A DNA stretch of 57,685 bases from CAIKOD01 sp035543455 (GTDB taxonomy: Archaea > Halobacteriota > Methanomicrobia > Methanomicrobiales > Methanospirillaceae), in NCBI GenBank assembly GCA_035543455.1, contig DATKKE010000007.1, positions 1-57,685 of the forward strand, given 5' to 3'. The translations under genes were made by a program, and so were the position numbers. This document shows, one piece after another, positions 8,663-18,056 of the stretch. How positions within the stretch are numbered: position 1 is the stretch's first letter; every line of letters begins with the position of its first letter. The notes beneath the pieces were generated by a model that did not search any database, had not been told where the DNA came from, and saw only the letters and a program-made list of their open reading frames with translations.

Positions 8663-9693
8663 TGATTATCCGAGTTCTTATCATCGATGATTCGCTGTTT
8701 ATGCGAACAATCATTAAAGATATGCTCAGCCGGGACCCGGAGATCAGTGTCGTTGGTACTGCTGCGAATGGTGAAGAAGGGCTGGTAAAAATCAGGGAAC
8801 TGGCGCCTGATGTAGTTACCCTCGATATCGAAATGCCGAGAATGAATGGTCTCGAAGTCCTCAAACAAAAAGCACTCCTGAAGCATCAGCCAAAGACCCT
8901 TATGCTCAGTTCATTGACATCAAACGGTGCGATAATGACCCAGAAGGCAATGAACCTCGGTGCCGATGATTTCATGCTTAAACCTAAAGACTCGGCTGCA
9001 GTCAGGGAAATAGGAATGGAATTAATCAATAAAATAAAAAATCTCGTAAAAATAACCTATGTTCGGAAAAAAACTATTATGCCTCCGGGGCCGGCAGAAA
9101 ATCTCGTTGTGATCGGCTCTTCCGCTGGAGGACCCCCTATGCTTGATGTCGTCATCTCTTCGTTCAGGCCCGGAATTCCTGCGGCAATTCTTATTACCCA
9201 GCACATGCCTGAGGGTGGATTTACCGCGGCACTTGCCCAGCGTCTCAACAGGATATCCTCAATGCCGGTAAAAGAGACGGAGAACGGGGACATTCTCAAC
9301 ACGGGACATATCTATATCGCTAAAGCAGGATTTCATGCAATTATTTCGGGAATAATTACTGGTTCTGGTAAAAAGGGTGGTAAAATTGTCCATTCTCTTG
9401 CACCACCGGTACATAGTGTCCGTCCGGCTGTTGATAAGACATTCATATCTGCAGCTGATGTATTCGGTCCGAAAACAGTATCAGCGATTTTATCGGGCAT
9501 GGGGAGCGATGGCGGAGAGGGTACCCTGGCAATCAAAAAGCATGGTGGTGTGACCATCGTTTGCAGGGAAGAAGACTGTCTCGTCTACGGAATGGCGAGA
9601 TCGGCATTGGATCGCCAGTGTGTCGATTTTATCGTACCCTTATCAGGAATAGCAGACGAGATCAACCGGGCCATTACGACAATCGCGGGGTAA
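8662..9693 (+). CDS. cheB: Chemotaxis protein-glutamate methylesterase CheB
   Basis: Removes methyl groups from chemoreceptors, and its receiver domain is phosphorylated by CheA. The 343 residues comprise an N-terminal receiver domain (1-122, phosphoacceptor Asp55 in TLDIEMPRMNG), a linker (123-145) and the CheB methylesterase domain. The catalytic triad is Ser153/154 in IGSSAGGPP, His181 in QHMPEGG and Asp283 in SGMGSDGGEG. It overlaps cheY by one base and is followed after 3 bases by cheA. CheR, the opposing methyltransferase, is not in the window. Confidence 0.95.
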   Translation: MIIRVLIIDDSLFMRTIIKDMLSRDPEISVVGTAANGEEGLVKIRELAPDVVTLDIEMPRMNGLEVLKQKALLKHQPKTLMLSSLTSNGAIMTQKAMNLGADDFMLKPKDSAAVREIGMELINKIKNLVKITYVRKKTIMPPGPAENLVVIGSSAGGPPMLDVVISSFRPGIPAAILITQHMPEGGFTAALAQRLNRISSMPVKETENGDILNTGHIYIAKAGFHAIISGIITGSGKKGGKIVHSLAPPVHSVRPAVDKTFISAADVFGPKTVSAILSGMGSDGGEGTLAIKKHGGVTIVCREEDCLVYGMARSALDRQCVDFIVPLSGIADEINRAITTIAG

Positions 9694-9696
9694 TGA

Positions 9697-11733
9697 ATGT
9701 CGGAAATGGATATGTACCGGTCGCTTTTTATTGCTGAATCGCGTGAAAACCACGAAACAATAGTAAAAAATCTTCTTATCCTGGAACGCGGCCCCGATGA
9801 AGCGGCAATAGGAGAAATATTCCGTGCCGCACATTCTCTTAAAGGAATGTCGGCAACTATGGGGTTCGATCAGCTCGAGCGCCTGTGTCACACCATGGAA
9901 GATGTTTTCCAGAATATCCGGAGTGGCCAGCTCACCATACAGCCGGACCTGGTTGATGTTCTGCTGAAGGCTTCCGATGACATTGAACTGATCCTCGACG
10001 ATATAGAGTCCGGGGGATCGGGATCTGATTTCAATCTTGAAGACCACTTTAATGCCCTTTTCGAATGGAAAGAAAAACGTGACATGGCCAGGGAGCCTGT
10101 CGACCAGCCGTTAAATGAAGAAAAAGCACCCGGACTGTTTCCCAGCACCCCACCGGGCGAAGGAAAACAAGAGAGCAGTCAGGAACCGATCGGGAATGGC
10201 AACGAGACCGGATTGGAATCGGCAGGTTCCGGAGATGAATATTGTATCACTATCCGCTTAAAACCGGATTGCGATAACCGGAATCTGCGGGGTATGATCA
10301 TACTCGAAAACCTGGCGGGCCTTGGGACGATCATCGCCACGACCCCGACACGGAGTATTATTGAGGACGGTCGGTTTGAGGGGCCGATATCGGTCCGGAT
10401 CATCAGCGATGCAGGGATCGAAGCCCTTAAGGCGGCAGTTTCAGGAACCGATATCCAGGAGTGCATAATTGGGGATGAACCGGTTTCGTTGCATCAGAAG
10501 GAAATTGTTTCACCTCCGGCCCAAAAAGAGTCTGCGGCCGAAACTACCGGATCAGGAAAGGAAATAAAAGAAGAGAAAAGCGATAAAAACAGGGAAGTCA
10601 AAAATATCCGTGTTGATATTGCACGGCTTGATCAGATGATGAACCTGATCGAGGATCTCGTTATTAACAGGGGTCGCCTGGCGCAGATTGCACATAAATA
10701 TCAGATAAAAGAACTTGATGAAACACTGAACATGGTGGGCAGATCGGTTTCCGATTTACAGAACATCATGATGAATATCAGGATGATCCCCCTTTCACAT
10801 ATATTTAACCGGTTTCCGAGAGCGATCAGGGATCTGGCAAAAAAAGAGCAGAAAGAAGTTGAATTTGTCATCGAGGGGGGGGATACCGAACTCGACAGGA
10901 GCATTCTCGACGGTCTCAACGACCCGTTGCTCCACCTGATAAGGAATGCCGTCGATCATGGGATTGAACTGCCTGAAAAAAGAGTGAAAGAAGGAAAGCC
11001 CGCAAAAGGACTGTTGCATCTTGTTGCACGTCGCGACCGTGAGAATGTCGTAATCGTGATCGAAGATGATGGTGCAGGTATCAATTCATCCCGTGTAAAA
11101 GCGAAAGCAATAGAACGCGGACTTATTACCGAAGAACAAGGTGCAGACCTGTCAGATGAACAGGTATATGACCTCCTGTTCCTTCCCGGATTTTCCATGG
11201 CCGAGAAAATTACTGATGTAAGTGGGCGGGGAGTAGGCCTCGATGTGGTCAGGACGGTGATAGATTCACTGAAAGGGACCATCAAAGTGGATTCGACATT
11301 CGGTAAAGGGACCAGGTTCGAACTGGTACTGCCACCGACCATGGCGATCGTCAATGTCCTGATGGTCAGGATTAACAGTAGGCGCTGCGCGATACCGGTA
11401 AATAATGTAGTCGAAGTCGCAGGACTTTCCATCAGCAATATTCACCGCATCGGGAACCAGGAAGCTATCATGATCCGGGACGAAGTCCTTCCCCTCAGGA
11501 GGCTCGAGGAGATGTTCGGAATTTCTGACCTCAGTGAAATATTTCTCATTCTGCATCACCAGAACAGGAAACTCGCAATTCCCGTCGACCTGATTGAAGG
11601 CCAGCAGGAGGTTGTTATAAAACCCATGAGCTCGATGATCGGTATGTGCCGGGGGATTAGTGGAGTAACCATTCCGGGAGACGGTGAAGTAGTTCCGGTA
11701 CTTGATGTGAATTCGATTATTAAGGAGAACTGA
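9697..11733 (+). CDS. cheA: Chemotaxis histidine kinase CheA
   Basis: Sensor kinase that autophosphorylates in response to receptors and passes phosphate to CheY and CheB. The 678-residue product shows the full domain order. P1 Hpt has the phosphorylated His46 in RAAHSLKG. Next comes a P2-like alpha/beta region (about 180-265), then the P3 dimerisation helices (about 295-360, starting VDIARLDQMMNLIEDLVINR). P4 ATPase follows with the N box NAVDHGIE, the G1 box EDDGAGI and GRGVGLDVV. The C-terminal P5 CheW-like domain covers about 540-675. It starts right after the cheB stop in a TAATGAATG junction. Confidence 0.95.
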   Translation: MSEMDMYRSLFIAESRENHETIVKNLLILERGPDEAAIGEIFRAAHSLKGMSATMGFDQLERLCHTMEDVFQNIRSGQLTIQPDLVDVLLKASDDIELILDDIESGGSGSDFNLEDHFNALFEWKEKRDMAREPVDQPLNEEKAPGLFPSTPPGEGKQESSQEPIGNGNETGLESAGSGDEYCITIRLKPDCDNRNLRGMIILENLAGLGTIIATTPTRSIIEDGRFEGPISVRIISDAGIEALKAAVSGTDIQECIIGDEPVSLHQKEIVSPPAQKESAAETTGSGKEIKEEKSDKNREVKNIRVDIARLDQMMNLIEDLVINRGRLAQIAHKYQIKELDETLNMVGRSVSDLQNIMMNIRMIPLSHIFNRFPRAIRDLAKKEQKEVEFVIEGGDTELDRSILDGLNDPLLHLIRNAVDHGIELPEKRVKEGKPAKGLLHLVARRDRENVVIVIEDDGAGINSSRVKAKAIERGLITEEQGADLSDEQVYDLLFLPGFSMAEKITDVSGRGVGLDVVRTVIDSLKGTIKVDSTFGKGTRFELVLPPTMAIVNVLMVRINSRRCAIPVNNVVEVAGLSISNIHRIGNQEAIMIRDEVLPLRRLEEMFGISDLSEIFLILHHQNRKLAIPVDLIEGQQEVVIKPMSSMIGMCRGISGVTIPGDGEVVPVLDVNSIIKEN

Positions 11734-11734
11734 A

Positions 11735-12352
11735 ATGCAATTATCAAAAACCCAGGTCGATGCCCTGCAGGAGCTTGGAAACATCGGTGCGGCCCATGCG
11801 GCAACAACGTTGTCAACCATGCTCTCGGCAGAGATCGAAATGAACGTCCCTGAAATTAACGTGATCGATATCGCGAACATCCATAAATATGTCGGGGATG
11901 AAATTGCAGCACTTGTTTTGTTCCAGATAATGGGAGAAGTGTCATCGGGGGGGTACCTGCTTCTCTATATCCCTAAAGAATCCGTAATTCGTCTCACCAA
12001 TGTCATGCTCGGGATGCAGGAGATGAATCGCGAGATGGATGAAATGGATGAAAGTGCCCTGCTGGAAGTCGGGAATATCATGGTCTCCGCCTTCCTTGAC
12101 GGGACAGCAGGCCTTCTCAATATAATAATGCTTCCTTCCCCACCCCAGATGGTTATCGATATGCCGCATGCAGCGCTTCAGAGTATCATCGCTTCGCAGG
12201 ATACAGGTGATATTGATGAAGTGGTACTATTCCGGACGGAACTTAAGAGCGATGCCCATGAAATTAAGAGCAGCATATTCCTTTTCCCAAATAAACCAAT
12301 GCTTGAAGAGATCCTGAAAATGCTGGAAGCGATGCTGAACCCTGTTATCTGA
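11735..12352 (+). CDS. cheC: CheY-P phosphatase CheC
   Basis: CheC dephosphorylates CheY-P and is regulated by binding CheD. The 205-residue protein has both copies of the phosphatase signature: Glu13/Asn16 in LQELGNIGAAHA and Glu111/Asn114 in LLEVGNIMVSAF. This is the two-site pattern of CheC rather than the single-site CheX. It begins one base after the cheA stop and is followed 13 bases later by cheD, the usual partner arrangement. Confidence 0.94.
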   Translation: MQLSKTQVDALQELGNIGAAHAATTLSTMLSAEIEMNVPEINVIDIANIHKYVGDEIAALVLFQIMGEVSSGGYLLLYIPKESVIRLTNVMLGMQEMNREMDEMDESALLEVGNIMVSAFLDGTAGLLNIIMLPSPPQMVIDMPHAALQSIIASQDTGDIDEVVLFRTELKSDAHEIKSSIFLFPNKPMLEEILKMLEAMLNPVI

Positions 12353-12365
12353 GGGATTTTCGCAC

Positions 12366-12854
12366 ATGAGTGAACCGTTATTGCAGAGTGATCTCGTGAT
12401 TATCGGGATAGGAGAACATCATCTGGGAAAGACTCCTATGTCATCAATCGGCCTTGGCTCATGCGTCGGGCTGGTCATTCATGACCGGGACAAGGGGATT
12501 GGGGTCCTAGCTCATATCATGTTGCCCGTATCGCAGGGAAAACAGGAACGCCCCGGTAAATATGCTGATACTGCAGTGGAAATGATGATCGGTGAGCTTG
12601 CGAAGGCGGGAAGCAATCCGTATTCTCTCGTGGCAAAGATTGCCGGGGGTGCTTCAATGTTCAAAAGTTTCTCCGGTAACTTAAACATCGGGGAAAGAAA
12701 TGTTGAAGCGATACGAAAATTATTAAAAGAGCGCAATATCCCGATTGTCGGTGAGGAAGTCGGGGGAGACATGGGTCGGACAATCGTATATATTCCCGCA
12801 GAAAGAGGAAAGGTCACTATCAGGAAAGGGAATAACATTATCATAGAAATTTAG
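12366..12854 (+). CDS. cheD: Chemoreceptor glutamine deamidase CheD
   Basis: CheD deamidates receptor glutamines and binds CheC. The 162-residue protein has the catalytic Cys33 in IGLGSCVGLVIHD, His50 in GVLAHIMLP and a conserved glycine-rich KIAGGASMF segment. The length is normal for the family. It is the last gene of the chemotaxis cluster. The 109 bases after it separate it from the oppositely oriented pdaD. Confidence 0.94.
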   Translation: MSEPLLQSDLVIIGIGEHHLGKTPMSSIGLGSCVGLVIHDRDKGIGVLAHIMLPVSQGKQERPGKYADTAVEMMIGELAKAGSNPYSLVAKIAGGASMFKSFSGNLNIGERNVEAIRKLLKERNIPIVGEEVGGDMGRTIVYIPAERGKVTIRKGNNIIIEI

Positions 12855-12963
12855 TTACCAGATTTTCCACCAGGGAATTTTATCATCCTTCTGACTCAGA
12901 TTGAAAATATAATTCTTGTTCAGTTACTCCGGCACCGAAAGCTACGTGAAATGAAATCCTGTC

Positions 12964-13509
12964 TCACGTGATAAACACCGCAGCGGCGATTGCGGTTGTC
13001 CAGAGTCCGTTTTTTTCACCCTGTGCGGACTGACATATATGAGTTGTTTTAATAATTTTTCCACTGGCCTTGTATATCTGCTCGCGTTCCTGCCATGCCT
13101 GGTTTATATCAAATTCTATCCCCAGGGTCGTCGCAAGCATCGTGGCTGCGAGATCTTCTGCATATTCTCCTGTTTTTTCTGCAGTTTCTCCATATGCATG
13201 ATGCTCTGAGAGATAGCCGTATTCATGGGAGTCCTTTGGAAGGGCCAGGCCGATGGCTGCTGAAATAAGACGATTTGGTTCGTCGGTATCATTTTTCGCC
13301 ATGACCACGTACGTTATCTCTCCGGGTTGAAGGACTTTGAGCCCCTCGTCAACTGAAATCTGGATACAGTTAGGGGGAAAAATCGATGATACGTATACTA
13401 GGTTACATTTCTCTATTCCTGCTCTTCGAAGTGCGAGCTCGAACGATGCAAGTTTGTCTTTATGGACACCGACTCCTTTGGTAAAAAATATTTTTCTTGG
13501 AACCGTCAT
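12964..13509 (-). CDS. pdaD: Pyruvoyl-dependent arginine decarboxylase
   Basis: Converts arginine to agmatine for polyamine synthesis, using a pyruvoyl group made by self-cleavage. The 181-residue proenzyme has the cleavage pair Ser41-Ser42 in VYVSSIFPPN, so mature beta and alpha chains would be about 41 and 140 residues. The family stretches FFTKGVGVHKDKLASFE and SEHHAYGETAEKTGEYAEDLAA are present. It lies convergent to cheD and divergent from the carAB-argG cluster. Agmatine production and arginine synthesis therefore start from the same intergenic region. Confidence 0.93.
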   Translation of the reverse strand: MTVPRKIFFTKGVGVHKDKLASFELALRRAGIEKCNLVYVSSIFPPNCIQISVDEGLKVLQPGEITYVVMAKNDTDEPNRLISAAIGLALPKDSHEYGYLSEHHAYGETAEKTGEYAEDLAATMLATTLGIEFDINQAWQEREQIYKASGKIIKTTHICQSAQGEKNGLWTTAIAAAVFIT

Positions 13510-13835
13510 ACTTTCTTTTTTGATTTGCAGGGATTTTTAATCTTCCTTTCCGGGTAAGATAAAAGGAGATATGGGGTATGACACCACCAGCAGCAATTGG
13601 CGAAGCGCACATAAAATCCGGAAATGTTCCGCAGGTAAAATCGCTTTATGACTTCGTTTTCATGCCTGGCAGGTCACTGTCCGGAACCCGCACGAATTTT
13701 GTTCCGGCGATTCATGGTATTGTTTTTTCGGGAGAAACAGTGGTTGCGGTAACCGGGTCGGAGAGGTTTTCCCAAAATTCCTGTGTAATTGCAGCATCGT
13801 TAATACGTATTCATACACAATATGTATGGAAAATT
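13510..13835. other. Divergent pdaD/carA intergenic region with a strong unexplained ribosome binding site
   Basis: This 326-base region must hold both promoters. A Shine-Dalgarno AAAGGAGAT (about 13562-13570) is followed by ATG at 13571 (26-codon leader frame, MGYDTTSS...) and ATG at 13578. The 13578 frame stays open for 86 codons in frame with carA, but its residues resemble no CarA N-terminus I know. It is either a leader or a chance extension. The TTTTATCTTA on the minus strand near 13555 may be the pdaD TATA element. Confidence 0.45.
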
Positions 13836-14891
13836 ATGAAGGCGGTTCTGGGACTGGAAGACGGTACATATATAGCTGGTACCGGCTTTGGTGTAGAAGG
13901 CGAATCCCGCGGGGAACTTGTCTTCACCACCCAAATGACCGGATATATGGAAGCTCTTACCGATCCGAGTTACTTTGGCCAGATACTTCTGTTCACGTAT
14001 CCCCTTATTGGAAATTACGGGGTGGACCTCAAAAATTTCCAGGCGAAAAAACTGTGGGCGCTAGGGGTCATCGCCCGGGAAATATGCAATACGCCTTCAA
14101 CCGGAATTCCGATGATCCGTTACTTCGAAGATAATGGACTCCTCGGTATGCATGGCGTTGATACCCGCATGATAACGATAAAGACCCGTGTAATGGGGAC
14201 GCTCCGGGCGGCCCTGGTCGTTGGCGACGATAATGGGGAATATGCAGTGGAATGTGCAAAAAGGACACCTCCCATTTCAGACGAAGAATTAATTCCGGCT
14301 GTTTCCTGCAGAGAACCGTATCGTGTGGAAGGAAGGGGCAAAAAAATTGCCGTGATAGATCTCGGGATCAAGAAGAATATGGTCATTAGTCTCAGGAAAC
14401 GGGATGCGGACGTTTATGTATATCCCCACGATGCAACACCTGATGATATCCGGGGTTGCGATCCGGATGCCCTTTTTATCAGTAACGGGCCCGGTGACCC
14501 GGTTCACGCGACCCATGCGATCAGGTGTGTAAAAGAACTCGCAGGTTCCCTTCCGGTTTTCGGGATCTGTATGGGCAACCAGGTTTGTGGGATTGCCCTC
14601 GGTGGCGAGACGTATAAAATGAAATTCGGTCACCGCGGAACAAACCAGCCCGTCCGTACAATCGAAGGAAAGATTTTCATCACTACCCAGAATCATGGTT
14701 ATGCAGTTGCCGCAGATACGCTTCCCGAAGGGTGCCGGATCTCATTTTCAAACGTAAATGACGGGACCGTCGAAGGGTTCGAAGACAAGCATCTTGACCT
14801 GGCAACCGTCCAGTTCCATCCCGAGGCCCATGGAGGCCCCCGCGATACCGAATCTTACTTTTTTGATTCGATGTTCCGGAGGCTCTCCTGA
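13836..14891 (+). CDS. carA: Carbamoyl-phosphate synthase small subunit CarA
   Basis: Glutaminase subunit that feeds ammonia to CarB for carbamoyl phosphate, used for both arginine and pyrimidines. The 351-residue protein from ATG 13836 begins MKAVLGLEDGTYIAGTGFG, the standard CarA start, with the early VFTTQMTGYMEALTDPSYFGQ signature. The C-terminal class I glutaminase has the nucleophile Cys in FGICMGNQ and the His/Glu pair in FHPEAHGGP. The frame is open for 86 codons further upstream with a good ribosome binding site at 13562-13570, so a longer form cannot be excluded. Homology favours the shorter one. The stop overlaps the carB start. Confidence 0.92.
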   Translation: MKAVLGLEDGTYIAGTGFGVEGESRGELVFTTQMTGYMEALTDPSYFGQILLFTYPLIGNYGVDLKNFQAKKLWALGVIAREICNTPSTGIPMIRYFEDNGLLGMHGVDTRMITIKTRVMGTLRAALVVGDDNGEYAVECAKRTPPISDEELIPAVSCREPYRVEGRGKKIAVIDLGIKKNMVISLRKRDADVYVYPHDATPDDIRGCDPDALFISNGPGDPVHATHAIRCVKELAGSLPVFGICMGNQVCGIALGGETYKMKFGHRGTNQPVRTIEGKIFITTQNHGYAVAADTLPEGCRISFSNVNDGTVEGFEDKHLDLATVQFHPEAHGGPRDTESYFFDSMFRRLS

Positions 14892-17800
14892 TGCCGAAAC
14901 TTCCTCATATCAGGAAGGTCCTGCTTATCGGTTCCGGGCCGATACAGATCGGTCAGGCCGCAGAATTTGATTTTTCCGGATCTCAGGCATGCCGTGCCCT
15001 ACGGGAAGAGGGTGTTACTGTCGTCCTCGTAAATTCAAACCCGGCCACAATACAAACCGATCCCGACATGGCTGACGAAATATATATCGAACCGCTACGT
15101 CCTGATATCATCGCCCGGATAATTGAAAAAGAACGGCCCGACGGGATATTATCAGGAATGGGAGGACAGACGGGACTGAATCTCACGGCTGAACTTGCAG
15201 AGCGGGGGGCACTGGAAGGTCTCGAGATCCTCGGGACTCCGCTTGAAGCGATCTATCGTGGAGAGGACCGGGAAAAGTTCCGGGAACTGATGAAGGAGAT
15301 AGGGGAACCGGTCCCGGTCAGTTTTATCCTGAACAATCTCTCGGATATCCCCGAGGCACTCAATGTCGTGGGCCTTCCAGCCATCGTAAGACCTGCATAT
15401 ACTCTCGGGGGAGCAGGAGGGGGCATCGCCACGACAAAAGAGGATCTGGTCAGGATTGTTGAACTTGGGTTGAACAGGTCACGAATCCACCAGGTACTGA
15501 TCGAGGAAAGCGTCCAGGGATGGAAAGAGATCGAGTTTGAAGTGATGCGGGATTCGGCAGATACCTGCATAATCGTCTGTGGTATGGAAAATGTGGACCC
15601 GATGGGTATCCATACCGGGGAAAGTGTAGTCGTTGCACCGATACTGACACTGAGGGATGATGAATTCCAGAAACTAAGGTCTGCTGCCATCAAAATTATC
15701 AGGGCCCTGAATGTCCAGGGTGGGTGTAATATCCAGTTCGCGTTCTGGAACGGAGATTACCGGGTAATCGAGGTTAATCCGCGTGTTTCCCGATCTTCTG
15801 CACTCGCATCCAAAGCAACCGGGTACCCGATTGCACGGGTGGCAGCAAAAATTGCCATAGGTCTCAGGCTCGATGAAATAATGAACAGCGTAACCGGATG
15901 TACTCCAGCATCCTTTGAACCCGCAATAGATTACGTCGTTGTTAAAGTCCCCCGCTGGCCGTTTGATAAATTCAAGGGGGCAGACCGGACGCTGACCACT
16001 GCCATGAAAAGTACCGGCGAGGTGATGGCGATCGGCAGGACCCTCGAAGAGGCCTTCAAGAAAGCGCTCCGCTCCCTTGACACGGATGTGAACGAACATA
16101 CCAATCCGAGCGAGATCCGGATGATCCTTACCCGGCCGACCGATGAACGGTTTGCCTGCCTTTTTGATGCGTTCAGGCAGGATTTCACCGTTGAGGAGAT
16201 CCATTCCCTGACTAAGATCACCCCTTTTTTCCTCGAAAAGATTAAGAATGTAATCGAGATGGAAGAAGATCTCGCAGTAAACGGGACCGATGACGATATC
16301 AGGCTTGCAAAAACATATGGATTTACCGATGATGAAATAATTCAACTGACCGGGAAAGATCCCGGTACGGTCAAGTCGATAACAGGAGATCCCGTATACA
16401 AGATGGTCGATACCTGTGCGGCTGAATTTCCCGCAACAACTCCTTATTTTTATTCGACATGGGACAATAATTCCGAAATTGTTATAAATGACGCGAAGAA
16501 GGTCCTGATCATTGGATCGGGTCCGATCCGCATCGGCCAGGGGATAGAGTTTGATTATTGCACGGTCCATGCTGTCATGGCCCTGCGTGAAATCGGGATC
16601 GAGGTCCATATTGTTAACAATAATCCTGAGACGGTATCGACGGATTTCGACACCTCTGACCGGCTGTTTTTTGAACCGATGCTCCTCGAGGATATTATCA
16701 ATATTCTCAAATCCGACACGTATCTGGGGGTGATGGTCCAGTTTGGCGGCCAGAATTCTGTTAATCTCGCCGTTCCCATCGAGAGGGAGTTAAAGAAGCA
16801 GAACCTTCCGATCAAGATTCTTGGGACAAGTCCGGATGCGATGGATATCGCGGAAGACAGGGACAGGTTCAGTCTTCTTCTCGATCGGCTGGAGATCCCG
16901 AGCCCGCCGAACTCATCCGCATATTCTGCCGAGGAAGCACGTGCAAAGGCTGCTGTTATTGGATACCCGGTCCTGGTCAGACCGTCGTATGTTCTCGGGG
17001 GAAGGGCAATGGAGATCGTTCACGATGAGACAGAGCTCGAGAGTTACATGAAGGAAGCGGTAAGGGTGAGCCGCAACCATCCTGTACTCATCGACTCGTT
17101 TCTCCAGAATGCAATAGAACTCGATGTCGATGCAGTTTGTGACGGGACTGACGTGTTTATCGGTGGGATAATGGAACATATCGAGGAAGCAGGAGTACAC
17201 AGCGGGGACTCTGCCTGCGTCATTCCCACACAGTCCCTTTCCACGTCGGTACTTTCCCGCGTACGGGAATATACCAAGAAGATTGCGCTCGGGCTTGGGG
17301 TGGTGGGCCTGGTGAACATCCAGCTTGCCGTGAAAAATGACATCGTGTACGTGCTTGAAGCGAATCCGAGGGCGAGCAGGACTGTACCTTTTGTCAGCAA
17401 AGCGACCGGCATCCCGCTTGCCAAGATTGCTGCGAAGATAATGATGGGATACCGGATAGCGGACCTCGGCTACAAGGAACGGATGATCTCTCATGTTGCC
17501 GTTAAAGAGGTTCTTCTCCCGTTCAACAAGCTGCCGGGTGTTGATACGGTGCTCGGTCCGGAAATGAAGAGTACCGGGGAAGTCATGGGAATAGATTATG
17601 ACTTCGGACGCGCCTACTATAAAGCGAGCATTTCGGCCGACAATGAACTCCCCATGCAGGGGAATGTCTTCATATCTGTTTCGGCCGAGCAGAAAGACGA
17701 AGCGATCGCAATATCACGAAAACTTGTATCACTGGGTCTTTCTCTGTACGGGACATCGGGGACTGTCGAATATCTGTCGCAGTCCGGGATAGATGCACAT

Positions 17801-18055
17801 CTTGTCAGAAAAGTCCAGGAGGGATCTCCGAATGTAATCGATCTTCTCAGGCGGGGGGAGATTCGCCTTATTATAAATACGCCAAAAGGAAAACAGTCCC
17901 GGTATGACCACTATCAGATCATGAGAGCAGCTGTCGATTACGGTGTGCCGTATATCACGACGCTGCAGGCAGCGAGAGCTGCAGCACAGGCCATCGATGC
18001 AATGAAACGTGAGAAGATCACGCTTGAACCAATCAGTCATTACATAGGGGAGTAA
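14891..18055 (+). CDS. carB: Carbamoyl-phosphate synthase large subunit CarB
   Basis: Synthesises carbamoyl phosphate from ammonia, bicarbonate and two ATP. The 1054-residue protein is the full, unsplit form. It has two duplicated ATP-grasp halves (starts marked by LLIGSGPIQIGQAAEFDFSG near residue 11 and VLIIGSGPIRIGQGIEFDYC near 538), each with a VRPAYTLGG or VRPSYVLGG phosphate-binding loop. A C-terminal MGS-like allosteric domain covers about 925-1054. Some methanogens split carB into two genes, but this one does not. It overlaps carA by one base and is followed one base later by argG. Confidence 0.97.
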   Translation: MPKLPHIRKVLLIGSGPIQIGQAAEFDFSGSQACRALREEGVTVVLVNSNPATIQTDPDMADEIYIEPLRPDIIARIIEKERPDGILSGMGGQTGLNLTAELAERGALEGLEILGTPLEAIYRGEDREKFRELMKEIGEPVPVSFILNNLSDIPEALNVVGLPAIVRPAYTLGGAGGGIATTKEDLVRIVELGLNRSRIHQVLIEESVQGWKEIEFEVMRDSADTCIIVCGMENVDPMGIHTGESVVVAPILTLRDDEFQKLRSAAIKIIRALNVQGGCNIQFAFWNGDYRVIEVNPRVSRSSALASKATGYPIARVAAKIAIGLRLDEIMNSVTGCTPASFEPAIDYVVVKVPRWPFDKFKGADRTLTTAMKSTGEVMAIGRTLEEAFKKALRSLDTDVNEHTNPSEIRMILTRPTDERFACLFDAFRQDFTVEEIHSLTKITPFFLEKIKNVIEMEEDLAVNGTDDDIRLAKTYGFTDDEIIQLTGKDPGTVKSITGDPVYKMVDTCAAEFPATTPYFYSTWDNNSEIVINDAKKVLIIGSGPIRIGQGIEFDYCTVHAVMALREIGIEVHIVNNNPETVSTDFDTSDRLFFEPMLLEDIINILKSDTYLGVMVQFGGQNSVNLAVPIERELKKQNLPIKILGTSPDAMDIAEDRDRFSLLLDRLEIPSPPNSSAYSAEEARAKAAVIGYPVLVRPSYVLGGRAMEIVHDETELESYMKEAVRVSRNHPVLIDSFLQNAIELDVDAVCDGTDVFIGGIMEHIEEAGVHSGDSACVIPTQSLSTSVLSRVREYTKKIALGLGVVGLVNIQLAVKNDIVYVLEANPRASRTVPFVSKATGIPLAKIAAKIMMGYRIADLGYKERMISHVAVKEVLLPFNKLPGVDTVLGPEMKSTGEVMGIDYDFGRAYYKASISADNELPMQGNVFISVSAEQKDEAIAISRKLVSLGLSLYGTSGTVEYLSQSGIDAHLVRKVQEGSPNVIDLLRRGEIRLIINTPKGKQSRYDHYQIMRAAVDYGVPYITTLQAARAAAQAIDAMKREKITLEPISHYIGE

Positions 18056-18056
18056 A

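Noticed and set aside
12855..12963. Terminator hairpin between cheD and pdaD
   Set aside because: Only scattered T runs are present. No stem could be built with confidence.
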